Below, in pieces: positions 9,701-17,560 of a stretch of 64,000 bases of DNA (positions are counted from its first letter, which is position 1; each line of letters begins with the position of its first letter). Source of the stretch: Candidatus Schekmanbacteria bacterium (GTDB taxonomy: Bacteria > CSSED10-310 > JACPHN01); contig JACPHN010000133.1 in the NCBI GenBank assembly GCA_016188575.1, forward strand, positions 1 through 64,000, read 5' to 3'. A model generated the notes under the pieces. It did no database searches, was not told where the DNA came from, and was given only the letters and a program-made list of their open reading frames with translations. The position numbers and the translations under genes were made by a program.

Positions 9701-11291
9701 AGGCGCCTGGACCGTCACCCTGACCAATCCCGCGGTGACGACGTATACGATCACGGTCAATACGTTCAACGAAGCGCCCACGCTCGCGCTGACCAGCCCG
9801 TCCGCACGTCAGGCCACGCGCGATACCGTTCAGATCACGTACACGGCCGCGGACCCCGATGGAGACGACGTCACGGTTTCGCTCTACTACGGCAAGGACA
9901 AGGAAAGCCCCAACGGCGTCCTGATCGCCGCCGGACTGCCGGCCAGTGGCTCTCCGGTCTGGGACACGTCGGGGCTGGCCGCCGGGACATATTGGATCTA
10001 CGGCACGGCGGATGACGGTCGCAACACGCCCGTGTATGCTTACGCTCCGGGGGAGGTCGTCGTCCGGCCTGACCAGATTCCGGCGGCACCTGGCAACCTG
10101 ACCGCGACGGAGCAGGCGAATGCGGTCATGTTGTCATGGTCGCCGGCTCAAGGTGCGGACATCTACCAGCTTCTGTATGCCGAGGCAGGGTCCGCAGACG
10201 CGGTTTGGCTGACGATGACGGTCGGCGCCTTGCCCGAGGTTCTGCTCGATACCGAGCTCCCTCGCGGCAGGGTCTTCCGCGTCGCCGTGCTGGGCGAAAC
10301 TCTCGCGGGAGCCAGGGGCCCGCTATCGAACGAGGTCATGGTTGAGCTGCCCCGAGTGACCGTGGATGGCACGCCGCCAACAACGCCCACCGTTCGCGCC
10401 CCGGGTCGGTGGACAGAGAGCGCGTCACGCCTCTTTGCGACGTGGAGTGCTGAAGATGTCGAGTCGGGTGTGGAGGCCTATCAATATTGCGTGGGCCGAT
10501 CTGCGTCCGCCTGCGACGTGAAGGACTGGAGCGAAACCGCCGAGCGTTTCGCGGAGATCACGGACCTGTCGTTGCAGCCCGGCGTCGACTACTTCATCCA
10601 TGTGCGCGCGAAGAACGGCGCAGGGACCTGGAGCGAGACGGGCACGAGCGACCCGATAGGCCTGCTCCGCGGAGTTGCCATCTCGCGGGCGGTCGATTCG
10701 ACCTATCAGGCGATCACCGCGGGCGGCGAGCCCGCTGTGGTGCTCGAAGTCGACTTGATGGCAGCCCCATCGGTCGACGACGCCACGCTGTCGGGCCTAC
10801 TGGTGCAAGTGGCCGGTGAGGCGGCAGCTCAGGGGCAAATCAGGGAAGCGACCTTGTACCAGGACGCGGATCGCGATGGGCGCGCGGATGCGCGTAGCGC
10901 TCGCCTCGGCCTGATCGGCCACGTCGAAAACGGTGGGTTTGTGCGCTTCGAGAACGTCGGCTACGCCATCAGCCCGGGCATGGCGACCCGGGCCGTCGTC
11001 GCGATCACACTTCGCAGCGAGGCTTCGGCCGGCGCCAGCGTGCAAGCCGGCATCATGCTTGACGCGGACGTCAAGGTGGTGTCGGCGGCAGGTGCTCGCC
11101 TCTTCGTGGACGGCGCACCGGTGCAGGGGCCAGCGCTCGGGGTGTTGGCTGGAGAGGGGACACTTGTACCGCTTGGCATCGCGGGCCTGTTGCTGATCCC
11201 TGCGCTCATCGGCGGCTCGGCAACCCTGGCTCGACGGCAAGAACGGCGGCGCGCGCAAGCAGACCGCCGTTCCTGGCGCCGGCACTCCTGA
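6561..11291 (+). CDS. Giant surface protein, C-terminal part (LamG x2, Fn3-like, C-terminal membrane anchor)
   Basis: This frame continues the previous gene after the frame break: GAG at 6561 resumes the last strand of LamG domain 1. The order is then Thr/Pro linker (6615-6730), LamG domain 2 (about 6740-7340), Thr/Pro linker (7355-7550), LamG domain 3 (7555-8150), about 400 residues of beta-rich sequence of unknown fold, a proprotein-convertase-P-like/cadherin-like segment (about 9460-10060), Fn3-like domains (10080-10660) and a C-terminal hydrophobic helix (GTLVPLGIAGLLLIPALIGG) followed by an Arg-rich tail. That ending is the layout of a membrane or sorting anchor with cytoplasmic basic residues. 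There is no good independent start or ribosome-binding site near 6400-6600, which supports a single broken gene rather than two genes. Confidence 0.8.
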   Translation, partial: ELSAAEIAVIQAANPTPTPSPTQTATPSQTGTPTRTGTPTPTQTATSTPTATPGITANLEGYYRFENNASDSSGKGNHGTVSTGGVGNAYAPGLTGKALNVDDRWVDVLGQYFALEATDALTVSAWIRVPDAQADQIIISRSLGNTSASEGYDFGIKQGGVYLTIGSGATVQEFGPFGSISANRWVYVAATWRAGDAMVAYVDGGVAGQASASAATISNSVILYPRFGAARWDSAVGRFHGLLDELRMYRRTLTAAELSMLYNLLPTPTSTPTNTPTFTATPTTTSTSTSTPTSTVTPTSTSTPTSTSSPTVTPTFTPTPTATSTPTPVPNMIAYYPLDDSADDLSGNGSDGIVNGPEEYTRGAVSYAIQLDGTNYVEVRQQPVYADEFTVAFWVNVDDPQLERVLVGNMSKSAKSGYFIGVKNGRLTVAAYDSAHNYFSGEGESIVPRTWTHIAMAWRKSFNAVQVYMNGKGSAATFYVGPNSIEIPDGSLFFGQAPWSVFAPSLAGLLDDIRIYDRLLYPEEIKGLATAFAPGPTPTPGQLVTVDEIAIRADEREPHAAGGYRMRGNVGIGGALSTGGPIRADAVSRVIVGEDGVLRAQGNYDLVKAPYGFAVDGSTMTSDRIQLVDHPEKLNILFYGATTVLNEIKLEKKSTEVCAWVDLSLATPYFVSLFHSEPVDLLVPVEICPGDLATVQGLILDIGIDDAVAVPVGVSPLKVSRLGYVPRDGRVELGAAAELKAFTVGAEIALKDWELSAIKVTAADLNRPIGTTGLFLQYLSGSMSNLEKIADDPLSVRIAAGIGISGGPRISIFGSELVLLTIDAEIAITPSTSATLSGMARLLEKIELARLYAEANWAQDKYTLQAWVRAPFGVVDGQIFLTIMPAYFEGYVTAAVNIPDFFPLVGGESLVSLTVGANSKGLGVSLPIDLGLFDVSPGMFIYWKFMSSGSVDDVLVCGNCNVFSEARLGVSALMAGEAARFAQVIQVPQAEKVVVLLSWPQGEKTDFTLTSPSGTVIDPSYVAAHPDKAAYKPKVVDAWYALVNPEPGAWTVTLTNPAVTTYTITVNTFNEAPTLALTSPSARQATRDTVQITYTAADPDGDDVTVSLYYGKDKESPNGVLIAAGLPASGSPVWDTSGLAAGTYWIYGTADDGRNTPVYAYAPGEVVVRPDQIPAAPGNLTATEQANAVMLSWSPAQGADIYQLLYAEAGSADAVWLTMTVGALPEVLLDTELPRGRVFRVAVLGETLAGARGPLSNEVMVELPRVTVDGTPPTTPTVRAPGRWTESASRLFATWSAEDVESGVEAYQYCVGRSASACDVKDWSETAERFAEITDLSLQPGVDYFIHVRAKNGAGTWSETGTSDPIGLLRGVAISRAVDSTYQAITAGGEPAVVLEVDLMAAPSVDDATLSGLLVQVAGEAAAQGQIREATLYQDADRDGRADARSARLGLIGHVENGGFVRFENVGYAISPGMATRAVVAITLRSEASAGASVQAGIMLDADVKVVSAAGARLFVDGAPVQGPALGVLAGEGTLVPLGIAGLLLIPALIGGSATLARRQERRRAQADRRSWRRHS
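7355..7550 (+). repeat. Thr/Pro/Ser stalk minisatellite
   Basis: An ACGCCGACC-like short-unit array encodes (T-P-T-S)n between LamG domains 2 and 3 of the giant surface protein. It is similar in kind to the arrays at 5620-5990, 6615-6730 and 12330-12415. Confidence 0.7.
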
Positions 11292-11300
11292 TTAACGGCC

Positions 11301-12986
11301 ATGCGGGGGAACACCGTGGGCGGTTCGAGGGCCTCGTTGCTGGTCACCGGCCTGTTGGTATTGGAGATCACCGCGATCACCACGTCGTCCGCAATGGCCG
11401 ACGCGACCTGGTCGGCAACCGGGCTGGACGGTTTGACCGTCCGCTGCCTCACCGCCGACCCAGCGAATGGCTCGCGGCTGGTCGCCGGCACCCTGGAGGA
11501 TCGCCTCTTTCTGACTACGAACGGCGGTGACACGTGGTTCGCCGCCGGTCAGACCCTACCGGTCACCAATATTCAGGCGGTGGCTGTCGATCCGCAACAG
11601 CCCATGACGGTGTACGCCGGCACCGCCACGGCTGGTGTCTACAAGAGCACCGATTATGGCGGGACCTGGGTCGCCGCGAACGACGGGGTCGGCACAGCCG
11701 GCGCGTCGGCGCTCGCCGTCGACCCCCTGCAGCCGATGACCGTGTACGCGGGAACGAACACCGGGCGCCTCGTCAAATCGACCGACGCCGGTGCCTCTTG
11801 GGCCGCGAGCGACAACGGCCTCGAGGACGGCGAGATCACGGCGGTGCTCATCGACCCGACCGCGAGCCAGATCGCCTACGTGGCCACGCGCTACGCTGCG
11901 GGAGTGTACAAGAGCACCAATGGCGGCGGATCGTGGAACGTAAGCAGCACTGGGCTGGCCGATACATTCGTGTCGGCGTTGGTCTTTGATCCCGCGGCGT
12001 CGTACGCGCTGTACGCGGGAACCGACACGGGGGTATTCAAGAGCACCGATGGCGGATCGACCTGGGCAGCGTCGAGCGTCGGGCTGGGTACTCTACACGT
12101 TCAAGCGCTCGCGGTCGATCCCGTCCGCCATGAGGTCGTGTACGCTGGCACGGAATTCGGCGGCGTCTTCGCGTCGGTCGACAGCGGTGCGAGCTGGTTT
12201 CATGGTAGCTCCGGCCTTGCGCATGACAGCGTTGAATCGCTGGCCGTTGATCCAGTCGATGGGCAAACGGTCTGGGCTGGGACGCGGGGTGGCGGCGTCT
12301 ACCGCCGGCTCAATGACCCGCCAGCGACGCCTACGCCAACGAGCGTTGCCACGCCGACATTGACGGCGACGCCAACGGCGAAGGCGACAGCGACGGCGAC
12401 GTCCACACCGCCGCTGGCCAGCGGCTGGCGCCGGTTCGGGCCATGGTACGGAGACGCGCTCGGTCCCTTCGATGGCAATGGCCGTTTCTGGCTGGAGCCC
12501 GGCTTCGATGATCGCGACTGGCAGGCCGTGGTCGCGGCGGTCGGCGGGCCGCCCGTCTCGCTACCGGTGATCGAGCAGGGCATCGACTATGATCTCGACG
12601 ATCGCTACTTCCGGGCGTCGTTCGCCTGGGATGGCACCACGTCCCTGTGGGTCGAGCTGGCCAGCGACGATGGGCTCAGCGTCTACATCAATGGCTCGCG
12701 GCTTGGCGACTGGGGACGTTGGCGCGAACCGGGATGCGTGAACCTGTCCGACTTGTGCACGGTGAACACGGTCGTGCCGCCGCAACTCATCCCGGCGGAC
12801 CTGCTCGTCGTTGGACAGAACGTAATTGCGATCAACCTCAGCAACGGCGGCGGGCCGGACTATCGTCTCCACTTGGGAATAACCTCGCAGCCTTCCGCCC
12901 CTGCAGCCTCCTGGCTACTGGCGGTGGCACTCACGAGCGCAATCCTCGGTGGACGCCGGCCATGGCTCCGCCGGCTGCGTGGGTAG
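11301..12986 (+). CDS. Secreted BNR/sortilin-type beta-propeller protein with C-terminal jelly-roll domain
   Basis: 561 residues. An N-terminal hydrophobic segment (SLLVTGLLVLEITAITTSSAMA) looks like a signal peptide. Residues about 35-340 contain repeated Asp-box/BNR motifs: TTNGGDTW, KSTDYGGTWVAA, KSTDAGASWAAS, KSTNGGGSWNVS, KSTDGGSTWAAS and SVDSGASWF, each after a VYAGT strand. This is a seven-blade-like VPS10/sialidase propeller without obvious glycosidase catalytic residues. A Thr/Pro stalk (nt 12330-12415) leads to a galactose-binding-like domain (GWRRFGPWYGDALGPFDGNG to YRLHLG), and the C-terminus ends in a short hydrophobic helix with RRPWLRRLRG, a PEP-CTERM-like anchor layout without a PEP motif. 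It starts ten bases after the giant protein's stop, so probably co-transcribed and displayed on the same surface. Confidence 0.8.
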   Translation: MRGNTVGGSRASLLVTGLLVLEITAITTSSAMADATWSATGLDGLTVRCLTADPANGSRLVAGTLEDRLFLTTNGGDTWFAAGQTLPVTNIQAVAVDPQQPMTVYAGTATAGVYKSTDYGGTWVAANDGVGTAGASALAVDPLQPMTVYAGTNTGRLVKSTDAGASWAASDNGLEDGEITAVLIDPTASQIAYVATRYAAGVYKSTNGGGSWNVSSTGLADTFVSALVFDPAASYALYAGTDTGVFKSTDGGSTWAASSVGLGTLHVQALAVDPVRHEVVYAGTEFGGVFASVDSGASWFHGSSGLAHDSVESLAVDPVDGQTVWAGTRGGGVYRRLNDPPATPTPTSVATPTLTATPTAKATATATSTPPLASGWRRFGPWYGDALGPFDGNGRFWLEPGFDDRDWQAVVAAVGGPPVSLPVIEQGIDYDLDDRYFRASFAWDGTTSLWVELASDDGLSVYINGSRLGDWGRWREPGCVNLSDLCTVNTVVPPQLIPADLLVVGQNVIAINLSNGGGPDYRLHLGITSQPSAPAASWLLAVALTSAILGGRRPWLRRLRG

Positions 12987-13110
12987 CGCTCCACGCCAGC
13001 GAGATTTTCCACCAGGTCAATCCGGCAATTTCCGCTTTCTTGTGGAAATTCGGTACGTGTACCGGGAAAAAATGCTCGGCCATCCCGTCGGCGTTGGACA
13101 GATCGCGTGC

Positions 13111-13178
13111 GGCGGCGCTGACGGCGCGGCGGCGCTGGCGGCGCGGCGGCGCTGACGGCGCGGCGACGCTGACGGCGC
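13111..13178. repeat. 17-bp tandem repeat, four units
   Basis: Four consecutive 17-base units of the form GGCGGCGCTGACGGCGC, with single substitutions in units 2 and 4, lie in the 300-base gap between the BNR protein and the next gene. No gene is seen in this gap. Confidence 0.75.
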
Positions 13179-13304
13179 GGCGGCCACCTCCGCGGGGTTG
13201 GCGCTGATATTGCATGGTGTCTCGCGAGGCACCCACCAGGGGACGCCGCAAGTTCACCAGGACGCCATTTGATCCGCCAATCGCGAAAGGGCACGGCACC
13301 GCCA

Positions 13305-15410
13305 ATGACGAACAGTCCCCACTCCTCGGCGCATGACTCTACACCCTGGACACTGGCACTGGCCGGCCTGCTCGGGATCGGACTTCTTTTCGCCTCCACG
13401 CCAATCTGGGCCGAGAGCTTCGCCGCCAATCCCAACGGCCTGACCTGCAACAGCGGCATCTTCGGAAACACCCACACCACCTATCGCGCCGGGACCGACG
13501 GCAGCGGCTCCGTCGTCTGCCACTACAACGCGTGGTGCAACCAGGGCGTTCACATCGACAACATGGAGTCTACGTACGTCTCGGTAATCCACGATCCGGG
13601 AATCTCCGCGGTCAAGAATCTGGTGCTGTTCGTGGCCGGACAACAAGGAATCGATGCCGGTCAGCAGGACTTCCCGAGCGCCATGACTGGTCAAGATGAG
13701 AACTGGCGCTCTCCGGGGATGAGCTCCGCCGTGTGGTGCTCGGACAATCGCTCGCAGGTGCAGAAGTTCATCTACCACTTCACGACGAAATACGGCTCTT
13801 CGACGCCCAAGTATTCGTCCGGGACGGTGCCTTTCGTCTGGGGCGAAACCTTCATCGCCGCGACGAACGATGCCGCGTTCTATCACGGCGCATCGAGCGG
13901 AACAAAGACCGATATCGTCGACGCTTTCAATGAGCTCTTGCTCGGGCAAGCTTATGCCACGAACGTAGAAAAGATTTATCTGGCCGGTGCCAGCCGCGGC
14001 GGCGCCCTGGCGTACCGCCTGGCCAAGAAGATCCGGGACAACAGCGCCTACGACGGCGTGCCCATCATCGTGACCTCCGTCGATGGGGTGCTCAACTCGG
14101 ACGAAGGCGAGGGTGCCTCCGAGAGCGAGTACGTGGATAACCCGTACGACAGCGGTGAGCACGGCTGGCGCACCTACCTGCAAGACTATCACTACGACAC
14201 CAACTGGCTGCGAATCTACCAGGTCGTTACCGGTAACCTCGTGGCCACGTCGGATGCTCGCGGCTGGGCGACACCGAGCTCGAATGAGGACGACATCTCC
14301 GATTTCTATCGGCAAGAGTGGTTCAACGAAGGAATCAACCATCAGGATGCATGCCGCAACTACGGAGAACCCATCAACCCCACGACAACAGATACCCAGA
14401 GTGAACGGGGGCTCAGCTACCTGAAGCAAGCGCTGCAGGAACTGGCGCCAACGCTCGGGGATACCTCATGGAAAGTGTCCCACGGCGCCAATTCGGCCTG
14501 GCAGGTATACCGCAGCGGCGTCTACGCCCGCGCGCAGGACATCCACGTGGGCGATTTCGACGGCGACGGCTTTGACGACCTGCTGCTTCCCAATGGCAAT
14601 ACCACCAGTGGCCTGTCGTGGTCTCGCAATAACCAGGCCGGCCAGCTCGGCGGGTGGTCGACTCTCAAGACGGGAAGCTACACCGGTGCGTCCACCGATT
14701 TCTACGCGATCGGTCAGTTCAACGGCACCGCCAATGCGAAGGCCGATATTCTCTATACCGATGGCTACGCGTGGCGAGTCCTCAGGGACGGGGTAACGTG
14801 GGACACCGTGGACTCGTCAGAGAATATCCGGCTGTATTGGGGCGAGGTCCTGATTGGCGACTGGGACGGCGATGGCGATGACGACATGGCGTGGATCGAC
14901 TCGGCGGACCAATTGAACGTTCGCAAGACCAGCGGCGGAGCTCCGATCACGTTCGGCCCCTGGGACTGGCTGGCGGCGGGTTGCCCGGGAGTGTCCTCCA
15001 TGGCGCCGTACCCGGCGACGACGTATTATCGCGTGGGCAACTTCGACGGCAGCACCAACCCCTCAGACGAGATCTTCTGCGCCAATGACTACGGCGAATG
15101 GTACGTGCTCAATCCCGGAGAGAGCAGCCCGGACTGGCAGTTGATTCGCTCCAACGTCGATAGCTCCGTCGACCCCTCCGAGCTGGTAGTTGGAGAGCTC
15201 ACGGGGGATGACCAGGCTGACATTCTCTGGATGTCCGACTCCTACGCCGACGCCTGGGACTACTGGAGCGCGAACGATAGTTTCTGGACAAACGGCTTCG
15301 CCGGTCGCTATGCTCGGTACAGCGGTCTGTTTACGCACATACCCGACTACTTCTTCAAGTTTGGGCGATTCAACGGTGACGGCAAGATGGACGTCCTGTA
15401 CCCCCGCTAG
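13305..15410 (+). CDS. Secreted alpha/beta-hydrolase-like protein with C-terminal FG-GAP/VCBS repeats
   Basis: ATG 13305 is chosen because it places a good signal peptide (TPWTLALAGLLGIGLLFASTPIWA) at the N-terminus; a TTG at 13269 would add 12 residues. Residues 40-390 resemble a lipase/poly(hydroxyalkanoate)-depolymerase-like fold: a hydrophobic strand LVLFVAGQQG and a nucleophile elbow G-A-S-R-G with Ser230 in KIYLAGASRGGALAYRLA, followed by VTSVDG, which could carry an acid. The C-terminal third has FG-GAP/VCBS-type motifs (VGDFDGDGFDDLLLP, IGDWDGDGDDDMAW, GRFNGDGKMDVLYP). Several Cys in the mature N-terminal part suggest disulfides. The substrate is unknown; a secreted esterase or depolymerase is an inference. 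It ends before a strong hairpin facing a convergent gene. Confidence 0.7.
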   Translation: MTNSPHSSAHDSTPWTLALAGLLGIGLLFASTPIWAESFAANPNGLTCNSGIFGNTHTTYRAGTDGSGSVVCHYNAWCNQGVHIDNMESTYVSVIHDPGISAVKNLVLFVAGQQGIDAGQQDFPSAMTGQDENWRSPGMSSAVWCSDNRSQVQKFIYHFTTKYGSSTPKYSSGTVPFVWGETFIAATNDAAFYHGASSGTKTDIVDAFNELLLGQAYATNVEKIYLAGASRGGALAYRLAKKIRDNSAYDGVPIIVTSVDGVLNSDEGEGASESEYVDNPYDSGEHGWRTYLQDYHYDTNWLRIYQVVTGNLVATSDARGWATPSSNEDDISDFYRQEWFNEGINHQDACRNYGEPINPTTTDTQSERGLSYLKQALQELAPTLGDTSWKVSHGANSAWQVYRSGVYARAQDIHVGDFDGDGFDDLLLPNGNTTSGLSWSRNNQAGQLGGWSTLKTGSYTGASTDFYAIGQFNGTANAKADILYTDGYAWRVLRDGVTWDTVDSSENIRLYWGEVLIGDWDGDGDDDMAWIDSADQLNVRKTSGGAPITFGPWDWLAAGCPGVSSMAPYPATTYYRVGNFDGSTNPSDEIFCANDYGEWYVLNPGESSPDWQLIRSNVDSSVDPSELVVGELTGDDQADILWMSDSYADAWDYWSANDSFWTNGFAGRYARYSGLFTHIPDYFFKFGRFNGDGKMDVLYPR

Positions 15411-15487
15411 GACGCTAGACGGGCACCATCGCGTCAGGCGAAGGGGCGGCGCCTGCGTCGCCCCGCTTGGGTCATCGAACCTGTTCA

Positions 15488-15511
15488 CCTCCCCCCGCTT
15501 GCGGGGGGAGG
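15488..15511. terminator. Bidirectional hairpin between convergent genes
   Basis: An 11-bp perfect stem CCTCCCCCCGC/GCGGGGGGAGG with a minimal TT loop lies between the stops of two convergent genes (15410 and 15552). There is no T-tract. A nearly identical hairpin recurs at 26371-26390, and similar G/C-run hairpins form the core of the dispersed inverted-repeat element described below. Confidence 0.55.
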
Positions 15512-15551
15512 CAGGGAGGGGGGCGCCTGCGACACGGGGATCAAAGGCAAG

Positions 15552-17411
15552 TCATCGCAGCAGCTCATAGAGCGTCGGATGTGCGACGCCGCGCACGCCC
15601 ACGCGGCGAAGCCTCCCGGCGTGGGCGATCTCGCTCAGCGCAGCCTGCATCGGAGCAACCAGGGTGCCGTCGTCCAGCACGAACAGGCGCGCCTCCCGCG
15701 GTAGCTCGCGCGCTAGCCCGGCGAGTCGGGCGACGGGGTCGCCGGCAGCGCCAGGCGGGCGATCCAGCCCCCCAGCGCCATGCACGAGCTCGGGAACCAG
15801 GACCTCCGGCCGCAGGATGCTGTCCAGCCAAAGCGACTGCAGCCCGGCGAGTCGGCCGACCCAGGGCGCGGCGAAGCCCCCGGCGAGGACATCGCCGCGG
15901 GCGGCATCGCCGGCCCGCTGCAGCCACGCCGTTTGCAAGAACAGCGCCGCATCGCCGCTGCCGGCCGCAGCCCCCGCGACTGGATCGGACAGCGCGGTCG
16001 CCGCCGCGGCGATCGCGGCGCGAACGTCGCCGACGCCGTGCCGCTCGACGATGATCGCCCCATGCGTCGCGCACGACGCGGCCACCAGCGCCCACAGGCC
16101 CAACGTTCCGGGACGCCCGAGCCGCCGGCATCCGAAGATCGCGCCAAGAATCAGCGCCGGTAAGAGCGGAACCCAGAATCGCGGGCCAGGTGGCCAGGGC
16201 CAGAAAAGCAGCAAGCACAAGCAAGACGCGGCGGGCAGGCCAAGGAGCCACCGCAGGCGCCGATGCGCCAGGCCGGAACCGGCAAGTGCCAGCAGCGCGA
16301 GGCCGCCGGCCGCGAGGACCCCGGATGGTGCCCCGGCCCCCGCGCTCAGCCCGGCTTCCGCCTTGCGCACGGGAAGCAGGACTTCGGTCACCGCGAGCGC
16401 GCCGAGCCGCGCGTTGGCGATCGCGAGGCCGATGGCGCCGCGCACGACCGCCGACGGTCCGGCGGCGCTTCCAATCGCTCGGTAATAGTCCGCATGGTAG
16501 CGATAGTCCAGATAGTACCGCAGCGCCTGGGCAGCCGGCGCAGGCAGCGCGCGGTTTGCCTTTCCCGCCTCGCCGCGGAACACGCCCGTGGCCACCATGC
16601 CCGCGCCCACTCCCGCAAGGATCGCGACCGCCTGCCAGCGCCGCCCGCGCGCCAGCACCGCCGGAACCAGCGCGGGCGCCATGACCACGCCGATAGACCG
16701 TACCAGCACCAGCGCGCCGGCTCCGAGCCCCAGAAGGATTCCACGGCAGGCTCGCGAGCTCACGGCCCGGAGGCCGATCCCACCCGGTCGTCGTCGCCGC
16801 TCCCAGGTGACGCTTTCGCCGGCGCCGAGGGCGCACAACAACAGCAGCGGCAAGTACAGCGCCTCCGACATGGGCGCCAGACACACCGCCAGCAAGGAGG
16901 TATTGGTTCCTGCCAGCCCCAGCAGCGCCAGACGTTCGTGCGTGCGGAGAGCGAGTCGCCGCCCGAACCCGACGATGAGGATCAGCATGGTGCTCACCAG
17001 CAGCGCGGCGTGGACGCCGGCGAGCATCCCGGTTCGCGCGGCGCTTCCGGCGACGCGGAAGGTCATGCCCAGCGCCAACGGATAGCCCGGGGGGTACTTC
17101 GCGAGCATTGGGGTGAAAGGCAGTGCCGTGCACAGTAGCTCGCCGCGGTCGGCAAAGGACTCTGCGGCCGAGAGGTAGAGCGCATCATCGCCCCACTGCC
17201 CAATGAAATCGGGGCGGAACCAAAGTGCGCACAGGCCGGCCGTTACGAGCACCGTGAGCGCGGTCCAGGCAGCCTCGCGGCCGGCGCGCCTCGCGTGCCA
17301 GGTCCGCAGCACCCGGGCACAGGCTGCCGCTAACAGGCACGTAGCCGCCGCCGGGCGCAGCAGAGGAAGCAGTGAACCAACGCGGCGCGACATGCCGACC
17401 TCTCGAGACAT
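15552..17411 (-). CDS. GT-C fold polytopic glycosyltransferase (PMT/ArnT-like)
   Basis: About 619 residues with roughly 11-13 hydrophobic helices. After the second helix comes the GT-C first-loop motif region (QWGDDALYLSAAESFADRGE, with adjacent acidic residues) and YPPGYPLAL, both characteristic of PMT/ArnT-type enzymes that use polyprenyl-phosphate sugars and act on the periplasmic face. A soluble C-terminal domain follows the last helices. ATG 17411 is taken as the start; a GTG lies one codon upstream. It lies near a DPM-like GT2, a decayed wecB and a second GT-C enzyme, and near Thr-rich surface proteins, so protein or lipid glycosylation is plausible. The acceptor cannot be read from sequence. 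Confidence 0.75.
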   Translation of the reverse strand: MSREVGMSRRVGSLLPLLRPAAATCLLAAACARVLRTWHARRAGREAAWTALTVLVTAGLCALWFRPDFIGQWGDDALYLSAAESFADRGELLCTALPFTPMLAKYPPGYPLALGMTFRVAGSAARTGMLAGVHAALLVSTMLILIVGFGRRLALRTHERLALLGLAGTNTSLLAVCLAPMSEALYLPLLLLCALGAGESVTWERRRRPGGIGLRAVSSRACRGILLGLGAGALVLVRSIGVVMAPALVPAVLARGRRWQAVAILAGVGAGMVATGVFRGEAGKANRALPAPAAQALRYYLDYRYHADYYRAIGSAAGPSAVVRGAIGLAIANARLGALAVTEVLLPVRKAEAGLSAGAGAPSGVLAAGGLALLALAGSGLAHRRLRWLLGLPAASCLCLLLFWPWPPGPRFWVPLLPALILGAIFGCRRLGRPGTLGLWALVAASCATHGAIIVERHGVGDVRAAIAAAATALSDPVAGAAAGSGDAALFLQTAWLQRAGDAARGDVLAGGFAAPWVGRLAGLQSLWLDSILRPEVLVPELVHGAGGLDRPPGAAGDPVARLAGLARELPREARLFVLDDGTLVAPMQAALSEIAHAGRLRRVGVRGVAHPTLYELLR

Positions 17412-17436
17412 CACGACCCACCCGCGCTCACCTGAG

Positions 17437-17560
17437 CCTCCCCACGGCTAAAGCCGGGGGGTTCTGAACGGAAGAACCTTCTGTACATACCTCCACCATG
17501 GAGTAGGGCCATCGGCATGCATATTTGGCCTGGCCTTTTCGGGGCTCTCGCAATCAACCA
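17437..17560 (-). ncRNA. Predicted omega RNA (TnpB guide RNA scaffold)
   Basis: In characterised TnpB systems the guide scaffold is transcribed from the 3' end of tnpB through the right-end hairpin, and the bases just outside the element form the guide. Here the tnpB stop codon (TAG at 17450-17448) lies inside the hairpin loop CGGCTTTAGCCG, so scaffold and coding region must overlap. The 5' limit given is arbitrary. On the minus strand the guide would begin just beyond the GGGGAGG at about 17440-17436, reading toward lower coordinates. Confidence 0.45.

Noticed and set aside
13111-13178. Short array considered as CRISPR
   Set aside because: Units are contiguous 17-mers without spacers and no cas genes are present.
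16263-17138. 291-residue plus-strand ORF inside the GT-C gene
   Set aside because: Gln/Arg/Gly-biased shadow of a polytopic membrane protein with clear motifs on the other strand.
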